A DNA stretch of 64,000 nt from Mayfieldus sp963772265 (GTDB lineage Bacteria > Actinomycetota > Thermoleophilia > Solirubrobacterales > 70-9). Position 1 is the first letter of the stretch. Every line of letters begins with the position of its first letter. The translations under genes were made by a program, and so were the position numbers. Positions 50,253 to 59,585 of this stretch are shown piece after piece. Where the stretch lies: the NCBI GenBank assembly GCA_963772265.1, contig CAVYWS010000004.1, positions 124,001 to 188,000 on the forward strand, written 5' to 3'. The notes under the pieces are model-generated. The model ran no database searches, was not told the DNA's origin, and was given only the letters and a program-made list of their open reading frames with translations.

Positions 50253-50630
50253 GTGGCGGACAAATTCACGATCAAGCGACGCGAGGAACTGGAGTCGATG
50301 GAGGGCTCGGGAAACTCGACCTGGCGCCTTGTCCGGCGCCCCCTGGAGCTGGAGGCGTTCGGGATCAACATGGTCGAGATCGGTCCCGGCGGGCAGATCC
50401 CCGAGCACACCGAGTCCGGCAGCGGCGAGGTCGAGGTCTACGCGATCCTCGAAGGGGAGGGGAAGTTCCGCCTCGACGGGACCGACCACGAGGCTCCCGC
50501 CGGCACATTCGTGCGGATCGACCCCGAGGTCAGCCGCACGATCGTCAACGACTCAGACGCACCGCTGACGGCGCTTTTGATCGGAGCGCCGGCCGACTCC
50601 GGCTACGAGCCGATGGCCGACTGGCTCTGA
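50253..50630 (+). CDS. Cupin domain protein
   Basis: 125 residues, GTG 50253 with AAGGAGGAG upstream. INMVEIGPGGQIPEHTESGSG, VEVYAILEGEGKFRLDGTDH and GTFVRIDPEVSRTIVND are the two cupin motifs with His/Glu metal ligands. Probable metal-dependent small-molecule binding or sensing. Its last 28 bases overlap the ParA-like gene on the other strand. Confidence 0.83.
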   Translation: MADKFTIKRREELESMEGSGNSTWRLVRRPLELEAFGINMVEIGPGGQIPEHTESGSGEVEVYAILEGEGKFRLDGTDHEAPAGTFVRIDPEVSRTIVNDSDAPLTALLIGAPADSGYEPMADWL

Positions 50631-51421
50631 ACTGGCCCCGGGGCAAGCTTCGAGGTCAGCTCTTCGACCCGGGCCAGGCGCTCCGGCATCTCGAGCCGCT
50701 CGAAGATCTCCGCCGAGAGCTTCAGGTAGTCGACGCCGCGGTCGGGCCGGTAGTCGAGGATCGGAACCGCCCGCTCGGCCGACTCCGCGTAGGCGATCGA
50801 TCGCCGGATCACGGTCTCGAAGGTGAGCGGGAAGTGCTGCTTCAGAGTCGCGAGCGTCTCGCGGGCGTGGCGGGTCCGCATGTTGGCGATGTTCAGCACC
50901 ACCCCGAGTACGTCCAGCTCGGGATTGAGGTTCTCGCTCGCCAGCGCCACGACCTCCAGCGCCTGCTCGACCCCCTGCAGGGAGAAGTACTCCGCCTCGG
51001 CGCTGAGCAGCGCCCAGTCGGCGGCGACAAGGGCATTGACGGTCAGCAGCCCGAGCGTGGGAGGACAGTCGATCAGGATCGCGTCGTAGCGGCGCTTCGC
51101 CTCGCGCAGGGCGTTGCGCATGGTCAGCTCGCGCCCCATCTTCCCGGCAAGGATCAGCTCCGCCTCGGCGAGGCCGAGGTTGGCGGGGATGACGCCGCCG
51201 TGGATTGCGTCGACCGCCCGCGCCCGGCCGGTCAGAACCTCGCCCAGAGTCGGCTGCGCCTCGGGATCGGTGTCGAAGTAGTCGGAGAGGTTTCCCTGCG
51301 GGTCGGCATCGACCGCCAGCGTCTCCAGCCCGACCCGGCTGAAGACGTCGGCCAGCGAGCGGGTCATCGTCGTCTTCCCGGTGCCGCCCTTCTGGGAGAG
51401 GATCGCGATCGTCAGCGCCAC
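50603..51421 (-). CDS. ParA family ATPase (orphan)
   Basis: 272 residues. Deviant Walker A ILSQKGGTGKTTMTRSLADV, Walker A' DADPQGNLSDYFDTD, and Walker B AILIDCPPTLGLLTVNAL, as in Soj/ParA. No parB is adjacent, so it may position another cargo or act with a distant partner. Divergent from gltB. Confidence 0.88.
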   Translation of the reverse strand: MALTIAILSQKGGTGKTTMTRSLADVFSRVGLETLAVDADPQGNLSDYFDTDPEAQPTLGEVLTGRARAVDAIHGGVIPANLGLAEAELILAGKMGRELTMRNALREAKRRYDAILIDCPPTLGLLTVNALVAADWALLSAEAEYFSLQGVEQALEVVALASENLNPELDVLGVVLNIANMRTRHARETLATLKQHFPLTFETVIRRSIAYAESAERAVPILDYRPDRGVDYLKLSAEIFERLEMPERLARVEELTSKLAPGPVQSQSAIGS

Positions 51422-51514
51422 GCTGGGACTCTACCCGGCCTCCGCCGCTCAGAGGTACGCAAATAGCGGCTTTTTGGACGGCGCAAGTGCGGGCTGGCAA
51501 TCGGGCCCGGCGCC

Positions 51515-51520
51515 TATAAT
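51515..51520 (+). promoter_or_regulatory. -10 hexamer TATAAT upstream of gltB
   Basis: A perfect TATAAT lies 64 bases before the gltB GTG. No good -35 is seen 16-18 bases upstream, so an activator may be needed. GGAGG at 51574-51578 is the gltB ribosome binding site. The rest of the 162-base gap shows nothing recognisable. Confidence 0.5.
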
Positions 51521-51583
51521 CACCCCGCCCCGTAAACCACCGTCGCGCACCCGCTCGAAGAAGGTGCGGACCCGGAGGTCAAA

Positions 51584-54500
51584 GTGGCACCCACCCAGTC
51601 TGGCGGACAGGACAGTCGGCGCGAGCTACCCGCGCGCAGCGGAGTCGAGCGCTACTCCCCCGAGCGCGCCTACCGGCCGCGCGTCTCACCTCCCAGCGTC
51701 GAGGACAAGGACGCCTGCGCGATCTACGCCTCGGTGCGCCGCGACGCGACCCCGAGCCACGCCCCGATCGAGCTCGCGCTGGCCTCGCTTCAGAAGATGC
51801 TTCACCGGGCGGGCAACGTCGACGGTGAAGGCGACGGCTGCGGGATGCTGCTCGACCTCCCGCGCAAGATCTGGGCCGAGGAGGTCCGCACCGGCGGCCA
51901 CAACCCGGCGCTGACCCTCGACGACACCTTCGCCGTCGCCCACCTCTTCGTCGAGCGCTCCCAGGACCTCGAGAAGGTCCGCCATGACGCTCGCGCGATC
52001 CTCGGCCAGGCAGGCTTCCGGATCCTCGCCGAGCGCACCGGTGCGGTGGAGTCCAAGGCGTTGGGGGCGATCGCGCGCGAGGAGGAGCCGCACTTCTGGC
52101 AGGTCGCAGGCCTGGTCACCGAAGCCGAGGGCTCAGACCGGGTCCTGTATGACCTGATGATCGAGCTCGAGACCAACCTCGGCGTCCACATCCCCTCGTT
52201 CTCGACCTCGACCTGCGTCTACAAGGTGATGGGCTCGCCGAAGGTGCTGGGCGAGTACTACCCCGACCTCGCCGACGAGCGCTTCGAGACGGTTGGCTGC
52301 TTCGGCCACAACCGCTACTCGACCAACACCTGGCCCTCGTTCAAGCGGGTGCAGCCGTTCTCGATCCTCGGCCACAACGGCGAGATCAACACGATTGCCC
52401 AGCTGCGCCAGCAGGCGATGATGCTCGGAATCCCGATCGAGCCGGGCAACTCCGACTCTCAGGACCTCAACCGGACGATCCACACCCTGGTGCGCCGCGA
52501 CGGGCTCAGCCTGGCGGAGGCGATGGAAATGATCGTTCCGCCAATCGTCGACGAGATCCGCTCCCTGCCCGAGGACATGCACGGCTTCTATATGTACCTG
52601 CGCCAGGCGATGGGCCCCTTCGCGCAGGGGCCGGTCGCGCTGATCGCCCGTCACGCCGACGAGTGCGTGTTCTCCGCCGACGCGCTCGGCCTGCGGCCGC
52701 TGTGGCAGCTCGAGACCGCCGACGACTTCGTCTTCAGCTCCGAGCCGGGTGTGGTCTCGGTGCACGAGATGGTCGCCGAGCCGAAGCCGCTGGCGCCGGG
52801 CGAGAAGACCCTGGTCCTGATCGACGGCAAGCGCAAGCGCTCGGTCCTGCTTTCGCACGGGGAGATGCAGCGCCACGTCCGCGACAAGTGGCTCGAGCGC
52901 ACCGGCACCCCGGTGGCGGCCTCCTATGCGGGCGCCCTCGAGACCGGCGGGCCGCTGGAGGGCACCGAGATCCCCGGCTACGCCGAGGCCGGGCCGGAGG
53001 AGCCGGTCAAGGTCTCCGACCGGGTTCTGGCCGGGTTCGGCTGGCAGCGCGACGACGTCAAGCTGGTCCAGCAGATGGCATCCAACGGCGCCGAGCCGAT
53101 CGGCTCGCTGGGCTACGACGGCCCGCTGGCCGCGCTGTCGCCGGAGCGGCAGAACCTCGCCGACTACTTCAAGGAGACCGTTGCCGTGGTCACCAACCCG
53201 GCGATCGATCGCGAGCGCGAGATCGAGCACTTCTCGACTCGGGCGGTGTTCGGGCGCCGGCCTTCGATCTCGGCGCCGGGAGAGGACACCGCCAGCCTGG
53301 AGACGTCGTTCCCGGTGATCCTCGGCGGCCATCACGACATGGCTCCGCTCTCCGACAGCACCTATCGCCGGATCGCCCGGGAACACAAGACCTACCTGCT
53401 CGAAGACCTCTGGGAGGAGTTCCGTGGCCGCGCCGCCGCGGTTGACATCTCGCTGCTGGAGTCAGAGACCACCCAGGGGGCGATCGAGCGGCTCAAGCAG
53501 GAGGCGGTGAAGGCGGCCCGCGACGGTGCCGAGCTGCTGGTCCTAACCGACCGCACCGTCTATGACGGGGAGCGCCGCTACATCGATCCTCATCTCGCCA
53601 CCTCAGCGGTTGACCAGGCGCTTAAGGGGTTCCGGGTCGAGCCCGGCGAGGAGAACCTGCGCCGGCGCTGCTCGGTGGTTCTGCGCTCCGCCGCGGTGCG
53701 CAACGTCCACGACGTGATGCTCGCGCTCGGGCTCGGCGCCGACGGCGTCTGTCCCTACGTGATGGTTGAGGTGATCTGCGTCGAGGACTACGAGACCGAC
53801 GTCTCGAACCTGGCCAGCGCGCTGCGCAAGGGGATCGAGAAGGTGATCTCGACGATCGGGATCCACGAGGTGCGCGGCTACGCCCGCCAGTTCTCCTCGA
53901 TCGGGGTCAAGCCGGAGCTGGCCGAGATCTTCCGCACCGAGGCCTTCGCCGCCTCCGACCGCGGCGGGGTCGGTTTCCCCGACCTCGACGGGGACTCGGG
54001 CGAGCGCCAGCGGATCCTGATCGACGAGGAGGAGGCAAAGCCAGCCAAGACCTTCCGCTTCTACCCCAAGGTCTACAAGGCGGCGGTCGCGACCGCCAAC
54101 GGCTCGGGCGATTACGAGGAGTACTCGCAGAAGGTCCGCGAGCTCGAGAAGCAGAGTCCGATCTCGATGCGCCACGTCATCGCCGTCAAGGGGGACCGCG
54201 AGCCCGTCGACGCGGCCGCAGTCGACGCCAGCGTCGGCCATCACGACTTCCCGATCGTGATCTCCTCGATGAGCTTCGGCTCGCAGTCGGAGCCCGCGTT
54301 CCGCGCCTATGCCGAAGCCGGCAAGGCGATCAACATCCTCTGCATCAACGGGGAGGGCGGGGAGATCCGGGACATGTACGGCGAGTACCGCAAGTGGCGC
54401 GGCCAGCAGGTCGCCTCGGGCCGCTTCGGCGTCTCCGCCGAGATGCTCAACTCCTCCTACGTCGCCGAGATCAAGATCGGCCAGGGCGCCAAGCCCGGCG

Positions 54501-56281
54501 AGGGCGGGCACCTGCCCGGCAAGAAGGTCTCCGAGAAGGTCGCCGCGGCACGAAACGCCGCCCCCGGCACCGACCTGATCTCGCCCTCCAACAACCACGA
54601 CCTCTATTCGATCGAGGACCTGGCGGAGCTGATCGACGAGCTGAAGACCGTCAACCCCGACCTTCGCGTGTCGGTCAAGGTCCCGGTCGTGCCCAACGTC
54701 GGCACGATCGGGCTCGGGATCGCCAAGGCCGGCGCCGACATCATCACCCTCTCGGGCTTCGAGGGCGGGACCGGCGCGGCGCGCCAACACGCGCTTCGCC
54801 ACGTCGGACTGCCTTCGGACATCGGCACCCGCGCCGTGCACCGGGCGCTGATGGAGGCCGGCATCCGCAACCGGGTCGAGATCTGGGCCGACGGGGGCTA
54901 CCGTCACGGCCACGACATCGTGAAGCTGCATTGCATGGGGGCCAACCGGGTCGCCTTTGGCACCCTGGCGATGGTCTCGCTCGGGTGCACGATCTGCCGC
55001 GGCTGCCAGCTCGATACATGCCATGTCGGGATCGCGACCCAGATCGAGACCACCGAGCAGGCGCAGGAGCACGGGCTGAAGAAGTTCACCCCGCAGGAGG
55101 TCGACAACGCGGCCGAGAACTGCGCCCGCTTCTTCGGGGAGATGGGTGAGGAGGTCAAGGAGGTCGTCGCCTCGCTCGGCTACGACCGCGCCCAGGACCT
55201 GGTTGGCAGATACGACCTGCTGGAGCAGATCTCGCACCACGAGCAACTCGATCTGGCGGAGCTGATCACCCCGCTGGAGGAGTACCTGGACCTCGAGCCG
55301 ATCGACCTGCCGGTGGCCGAGGAGGAGGTCAAGGCTGAGGCCCGCGCCGAGGCCGGCCTGGTGGTCGCGCGGCCGATCCGCATGCAGGCCAAGGAGGCCT
55401 CGACGCAGATCGCCTCCCTTGCCCAGGAGGTCTGCTCGGGCAGTCCCATCCACCAGGAGTTCCCGCGCCCGACCGATGCCAACGACCGCGTCCTCGGGAC
55501 CGAGCTCTCCGGCGCGATATCGCGGGCGCGCATCTTCGACGGCGGCCCCGAGTCATCGGACGACGTGCTCGCCGAGCTGAGCTTCAACGGGGGCTCGGTC
55601 GCCGGCCAGGGCTTCGGAGCGTTCAACGCATACGGCATCGTCTGCCGGGTCGAGGGAGGAGCCCAGGACGGGGTCGGCAAGGGGATGCTCGGCGGCACCG
55701 TCTCGATCCTCAAGGGCAACGGCGCGAAGGGCGAGCGGGTCAACGGCTCGGTCGGAAAGTCGTTCGCGTACGGCGCCCAGCGCGGGCGGCTGTTCGTGCA
55801 GGGCTCAGCCGACTCACGCTTCTGCATCCGGCTCTCGGGCGCCGACATCGTGCTCGGCGGCGAGCCGCAGGAGGCGATCGACGACTCGCGCGGCTGCATC
55901 GTCGACCGCGCCAACGCCAAGGGCTTCGCATTCGAATACATGACCTCGGGTAGGGCGGTCGTCCTCGGCGACATCGGCCCCTGGGCCTGCGCCGGAATGA
56001 CCGGCGGACGGGTCTACGCGCGGATCAACGCCTTCGGCATCGACCGCGAGGCGATCGAGCGCCGGCTCGGCGAGGGTGCCCTGGTCGAGCTCGAGGAGCT
56101 CGACGCCGAGGGACAGCTCGACATCGAGGACCTGCTCGGGCACTACGCGGTGGAGCTGCGGCACAGTGGCCAGGACTCCGAGGCCGACCGCATCGTCGAA
56201 TTGGCCGCCGCGCCGCGCGAGAACTTCCTGCAGATCGTCCCGCACAAGGTCCAGGCGGACCCGAGCATCTCGACCGAGTAG
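51584..56281 (+). CDS. gltB: Glutamate synthase (NADPH), large subunit
   Basis: 1565 residues, intact. GTG 51584, GGAGG five bases upstream. Type II glutamine amidotransferase domain with the candidate nucleophile Cys45 in DKDACAIYASVRRD, so about 44 propeptide residues would be cleaved; FGHNRYSTNTWPSFKRVQPF and LGHNGEINTI follow. Central domain, FMN-binding synthase domain (ISSMSFGSQSEPAFRAYAEA, GEGGHLPGKKV, SPSNNHDLYSIEDLAELI, LSGFEGGTGAARQHALRHVG), 3Fe-4S cysteines CTICRGCQLDTC, and C-terminal GXGXG helix domain (GMLGGTVSILKGNGAKG). It makes two glutamates from glutamine and 2-oxoglutarate. The small subunit gltD is not in the window. Confidence 0.95.
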   Translation: MAPTQSGGQDSRRELPARSGVERYSPERAYRPRVSPPSVEDKDACAIYASVRRDATPSHAPIELALASLQKMLHRAGNVDGEGDGCGMLLDLPRKIWAEEVRTGGHNPALTLDDTFAVAHLFVERSQDLEKVRHDARAILGQAGFRILAERTGAVESKALGAIAREEEPHFWQVAGLVTEAEGSDRVLYDLMIELETNLGVHIPSFSTSTCVYKVMGSPKVLGEYYPDLADERFETVGCFGHNRYSTNTWPSFKRVQPFSILGHNGEINTIAQLRQQAMMLGIPIEPGNSDSQDLNRTIHTLVRRDGLSLAEAMEMIVPPIVDEIRSLPEDMHGFYMYLRQAMGPFAQGPVALIARHADECVFSADALGLRPLWQLETADDFVFSSEPGVVSVHEMVAEPKPLAPGEKTLVLIDGKRKRSVLLSHGEMQRHVRDKWLERTGTPVAASYAGALETGGPLEGTEIPGYAEAGPEEPVKVSDRVLAGFGWQRDDVKLVQQMASNGAEPIGSLGYDGPLAALSPERQNLADYFKETVAVVTNPAIDREREIEHFSTRAVFGRRPSISAPGEDTASLETSFPVILGGHHDMAPLSDSTYRRIAREHKTYLLEDLWEEFRGRAAAVDISLLESETTQGAIERLKQEAVKAARDGAELLVLTDRTVYDGERRYIDPHLATSAVDQALKGFRVEPGEENLRRRCSVVLRSAAVRNVHDVMLALGLGADGVCPYVMVEVICVEDYETDVSNLASALRKGIEKVISTIGIHEVRGYARQFSSIGVKPELAEIFRTEAFAASDRGGVGFPDLDGDSGERQRILIDEEEAKPAKTFRFYPKVYKAAVATANGSGDYEEYSQKVRELEKQSPISMRHVIAVKGDREPVDAAAVDASVGHHDFPIVISSMSFGSQSEPAFRAYAEAGKAINILCINGEGGEIRDMYGEYRKWRGQQVASGRFGVSAEMLNSSYVAEIKIGQGAKPGEGGHLPGKKVSEKVAAARNAAPGTDLISPSNNHDLYSIEDLAELIDELKTVNPDLRVSVKVPVVPNVGTIGLGIAKAGADIITLSGFEGGTGAARQHALRHVGLPSDIGTRAVHRALMEAGIRNRVEIWADGGYRHGHDIVKLHCMGANRVAFGTLAMVSLGCTICRGCQLDTCHVGIATQIETTEQAQEHGLKKFTPQEVDNAAENCARFFGEMGEEVKEVVASLGYDRAQDLVGRYDLLEQISHHEQLDLAELITPLEEYLDLEPIDLPVAEEEVKAEARAEAGLVVARPIRMQAKEASTQIASLAQEVCSGSPIHQEFPRPTDANDRVLGTELSGAISRARIFDGGPESSDDVLAELSFNGGSVAGQGFGAFNAYGIVCRVEGGAQDGVGKGMLGGTVSILKGNGAKGERVNGSVGKSFAYGAQRGRLFVQGSADSRFCIRLSGADIVLGGEPQEAIDDSRGCIVDRANAKGFAFEYMTSGRAVVLGDIGPWACAGMTGGRVYARINAFGIDREAIERRLGEGALVELEELDAEGQLDIEDLLGHYAVELRHSGQDSEADRIVELAAAPRENFLQIVPHKVQADPSISTE

Positions 56282-56291
56282 CCGCTAGGGC

Positions 56292-58508
56292 TCAGCCGCC
56301 GGCGGTCTGCTCGCCGATCGCGCGAATGTCGCGCAGCAGCTCGTCGAGCAGCTGCTCGGTCTCGGTGCGAACCTTGGCCGTACCTTCACGGATCGCCTGC
56401 TCGGCGGCCTGGCTCAGTTGCTGCTGGGCCTCGGCGGCACGCTTTGCGGTCTCGGCGCGCTGGCGCTCGGACTCGGCCCGCAGGGCCGTCACCGCCTCCT
56501 CCATCTGGGCCTTGGTGAAGCTGGCCTGTTCCTTGTTCTCCTGGCGCTCCTTGCGCACCGCCTTGCGGGAGAGCTTCTCCGCCGCCCGCTTCTCCTGCTC
56601 GGCGAGCTGTGCCGCGACCTTGCGGCCTTCCTGCTGGATCTGGGCCACAGTCTCCTCGGTGTTCTTCGCCAGGCCCGAACGCAAGGTCGCCGCCTCGGCG
56701 TCCAGCGCCGCCCTGGCCTCCTGGCCGACATCGGCGGTCGAGGCCTTTACCGACGCCACGATTCGCTGCTCGGCGGCCTGGGAGATCTGCTCGACGGCTC
56801 CCCGCAGTGACTCGTCGGCGGCCTTGCGAGAGGCCTCGCTCTCGGCCCGGAACTCGTTCAGGGCAGCCTGCAGCTTCTGCTCGGCGCTGGCTCGGAGCTG
56901 CTGCTCGGTTTCGCTGCGCAGTTGCGCCACGGCCTGGCCGAGAACGGTGTCGACCTGCTTGGCGGCTCGCTGGTCGAGCTGCTGACTGGCGGCGCCGAGG
57001 CGCTGGTCGATCTGGCCGCCGAGGGACTCGGCTGCCGCCGCGGTGCTCTGCCCGACCTGCGAGTCGACGCGAGCGGTCAGAGCCTGCTCGAGCTGGGACT
57101 GCAGCTGGGCGGCGGCCTTGGCGACTTCGGCCTGTGTGGCCTGGGCGGTGCGCTCGTCGACCGCGGCGTTGAGCCTCTCCTGGGCGCTGGCGACCGTCTG
57201 CTCGGCCTGCGCGGCGATGCGCTTGACCTCAGACTCGGCGCGGGCCTGCGAAGCCTGCTGCAGGCGGCTTTCGAGCGCCTCGGTCTTCGCGTTCAGCTCG
57301 GCGTTGAGCCGCTCGTTCGCGCCGCTGACGCCTTCGGTCAATTTCGCCTCGAGGCTCTGGCTGAGCGCCGCCTCGAGCTCGTCCCGCAGCTGCTGGCGCG
57401 CGGTCGCAACCTCGGCCTGGCTGGCCTGGGCGGCGCGCTCGGCGAGCGTCCGGCCGAGACGCTCCTCCGCCCCGGCGATCTGCTGCTCGGCCCCGGCCTG
57501 AACACGCCTGATCTCGGCTTCGGCGCGCTCCCGCGCCGCGTCTTGGGTGCGGCGCTCGATCGTCTGTGTGGTTTCGGTGAGCTCGTTTCTCAATGCCTCG
57601 GTGGCGGCGGCGATCCTCTCGCTGAGCTTTGACTCCAGTTGCTGGCCCAGCGCCCCTTCGAGCTCGGCGCGAAGCTGCGGCAGCGCGCTTGCGATCGCCG
57701 CCTGCGTCGCCTGCGCGGTTTGCGCCTGCACCGACTCGCGAAGCTGGTCGGCGGCGCCGGAGATCTGGGCGTTGGCGGCGTCACGCGTCGAAGCGAGCTC
57801 GGACTCGATTCGCTGGCGGGTCTCGGTCGCCGCGGCATTCACCTGCTCGCTGGCGCCCTGGGTGAGGCGGTTTTCGAGCTCCGGGATCGCTGTCTGCAGC
57901 TCAGCCCGCAGCGACTCGCTGGCGGCCGCCGAGCTCTCTCGCATTTGAGCATCGATCCGCCCGCTCAGGGTCTGCTCGATATGGGTGTGCATCTGCGGGG
58001 TGGCCTGCGAGACCGCCTCGCGGCTGGCGGCGACGGCGTTCTGCTCGATCGCTGCCCGCAGCCGCTCCTCGGAGGCTGCGAACTGCGTCTGGACGGCCTC
58101 GTCCAGCTCGGCCCGGATTCGCTCGACCTCGGCATCGGCGTGGCTGCGCGTCGACGCCTGAAGCTTCTGCTCCATCTCGCCAATCGCCGCGGTCATCTCA
58201 CTGCGCAGGCGGTGGTTCTCGCTCGTCAGCAGCTGCTGGACGCCGGTTCGCGCCTTCTCGGCCTGCTCGCGGAGCTGACTGCGGGCGTCCTGGAAGCTGG
58301 AGCTGGAACCTGCCAGCGTCGGAGGCGCGTTCGGGGGAGGCCCGCTCACGTCCGCGGGCGCCGCGCTCACGTTCGGCGACTCGTTCGGGTTCGCGGGCGC
58401 CTCGCTCACAAGGGGCTTCTCAGCGCCCTGCTCGTCGGGGCGCCGCTCGGCGCTCTGCTCGTCGTCCTGGGCCAATTTCGGATCTGCGTTTTCTGCTGCG
58501 TCCGCCAT
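56292..58508 (-). CDS. Long coiled-coil repeat protein (Ala/Gln/Glu-rich)
   Basis: 738 residues, no signal peptide or membrane span, no Cys. Residues about 1-75 are a disordered acidic/Pro-rich head (SGPPPNAPPTLAGSSSSFQD). Residues about 75-700 are one continuous heptad-type coiled coil in which a unit of about 95 residues recurs at least four times (RVQAGAEQQIAGAEERLGRT; RIAAQAEQTVASAQERLNAA; ERAAQASQAEVATARQQLRD; ERTAQATQAEVAKAAAQLQS). A basic patch (KLSRKAVRKERQENKEQA) and a shorter tail follow. A cytoplasmic rod or scaffold is likely. The zinc-ribbon FHA gene lies 59 bases upstream on the same strand. No known family recognised. Confidence 0.75.
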   Translation of the reverse strand: MADAAENADPKLAQDDEQSAERRPDEQGAEKPLVSEAPANPNESPNVSAAPADVSGPPPNAPPTLAGSSSSFQDARSQLREQAEKARTGVQQLLTSENHRLRSEMTAAIGEMEQKLQASTRSHADAEVERIRAELDEAVQTQFAASEERLRAAIEQNAVAASREAVSQATPQMHTHIEQTLSGRIDAQMRESSAAASESLRAELQTAIPELENRLTQGASEQVNAAATETRQRIESELASTRDAANAQISGAADQLRESVQAQTAQATQAAIASALPQLRAELEGALGQQLESKLSERIAAATEALRNELTETTQTIERRTQDAARERAEAEIRRVQAGAEQQIAGAEERLGRTLAERAAQASQAEVATARQQLRDELEAALSQSLEAKLTEGVSGANERLNAELNAKTEALESRLQQASQARAESEVKRIAAQAEQTVASAQERLNAAVDERTAQATQAEVAKAAAQLQSQLEQALTARVDSQVGQSTAAAAESLGGQIDQRLGAASQQLDQRAAKQVDTVLGQAVAQLRSETEQQLRASAEQKLQAALNEFRAESEASRKAADESLRGAVEQISQAAEQRIVASVKASTADVGQEARAALDAEAATLRSGLAKNTEETVAQIQQEGRKVAAQLAEQEKRAAEKLSRKAVRKERQENKEQASFTKAQMEEAVTALRAESERQRAETAKRAAEAQQQLSQAAEQAIREGTAKVRTETEQLLDELLRDIRAIGEQTAGG

Positions 58509-58567
58509 TTGCCAATGCTATGCGCGTCGAAGGAGGTAAGAAAGCAGATTCCGGCAGCGGAGCGCGC

Positions 58568-59116
58568 CTAGGCTTCGATCACGTGTAGGCGGTAGCGGCC
58601 GATCGTCAACTCGTCCCCGTCCGCGAGCCTTCCCCAGTCGACGCTCTCACCGTTGACGAGGACCCCGTTGAGGCTGCGGTCGTCGAGGACCCGCAGCGGC
58701 TTCTCGCCTTCCCAGACGATCAGAGCGTGGCGGCGGGACACGGTCGGGTCGTCGAGGCGGATGTCGGCGGTGACGCTGCGCCCGATCCTCGTCCACCCGG
58801 GTTGCAGGGAAAAGATCCGAAGCTTCTCGTCGCGGAAGACCAGATAGCGGCCCGGCGCGTCGATCGCCGCCCGCGCCTCCTGCAGCCAGCCGGGCACGGC
58901 GGGGGTCGGAGCGACCGGAAACTCGATCGTGGTCGGCTGGTCGGCTCCCCCCTCGAAGAGCGAAGCGCGCCGGAAGCTCTCGCTTCCGCAGCGCGGGCAT
59001 TCCGGAAGCTCGTCCTGGGTCTCGAGTGAGACTTGGCAGCCGCAGCCGGTGCAGGAAAACGTTCCGGACCCGGGCGCGGCGCCGGCTTCGTGAACTTCAC
59101 TGGCGGCGCCGATCAA
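58568..59116 (-). CDS. Zinc-ribbon protein with FHA domain
   Basis: 182 residues from TTG 59116 with AAGGA five bases upstream. Residues about 18-50 hold two Cys pairs (CTGCGCQV and ECPRCGSES), a zinc ribbon. Residues about 100-180 are an FHA domain: GWTRIGRSVTADIRLDDPTV, SRRHALIVWEGEKPL and DDRSLNGVLVNGESVDWGRL, with the Arg, Ser and Asn that bind phosphothreonine. It probably recruits Ser/Thr-phosphorylated partners. Transcribed toward the coiled-coil gene, so the two likely form an operon. Confidence 0.85.
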   Translation of the reverse strand: MIGAASEVHEAGAAPGSGTFSCTGCGCQVSLETQDELPECPRCGSESFRRASLFEGGADQPTTIEFPVAPTPAVPGWLQEARAAIDAPGRYLVFRDEKLRIFSLQPGWTRIGRSVTADIRLDDPTVSRRHALIVWEGEKPLRVLDDRSLNGVLVNGESVDWGRLADGDELTIGRYRLHVIEA

Positions 59117-59258
59117 GATATTCCTTGTCCTCCGATCCCGCGTCCGACTTTACCGGGGTTGGCAAACATGGATACGTCAATTTGGACGAATTAGCCGCAA
59201 CGTCCAAGGAAATCCGTTGCCATTGCCACGACTCACGCTGAGTTGCCCGAGCGGGTCG

Positions 59259-59510
59259 CTAATGCGCGGCGGCCAGCTCTGGGCGTGACGCGGCCCTCGC
59301 CGGAACCGGCCAGACCCGCTGCACGCTTTCGGCACCCGCGGCGCTGCGAATGCGCTCCCGGCGCAGCGGATCCCCGAGGTCGAAGGCGCGCGGACGATCG
59401 AGGCAGAGGTCGCAGACGGGCGACTCGCGCCCCTCGCCGGCGATCACCGTGACTTGCTCACCGATCAGAGGGTTGCGTGAGCAGACCGCACAGCAGGTGA
59501 ATTCGTCCAT
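59259..59510 (-). CDS. Small zinc-binding protein
   Basis: 83 residues from ATG 59510: MDEFTCCAVCSRNPLIGEQV, then SPVCDLCLDRPRAFDLGDPL. Two CxxC pairs imply a zinc ribbon or treble-clef structure. The open frame extends further upstream only in shadow of the divergent SRPBCC gene. Function unknown. The 142 bases between this gene and the FHA start hold a relatively AT-rich stretch (59130-59240) that could carry the FHA promoter; no clear motif was seen. Confidence 0.68.
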   Translation of the reverse strand: MDEFTCCAVCSRNPLIGEQVTVIAGEGRESPVCDLCLDRPRAFDLGDPLRRERIRSAAGAESVQRVWPVPARAASRPELAAAH

Positions 59511-59585
59511 TACTGGACCTTCAACGCCGAGCGGCCGCCTCCTTCCCGAAGCTGGGGCTCCCCGCCCGCGTAGAATCGCCCGCCG

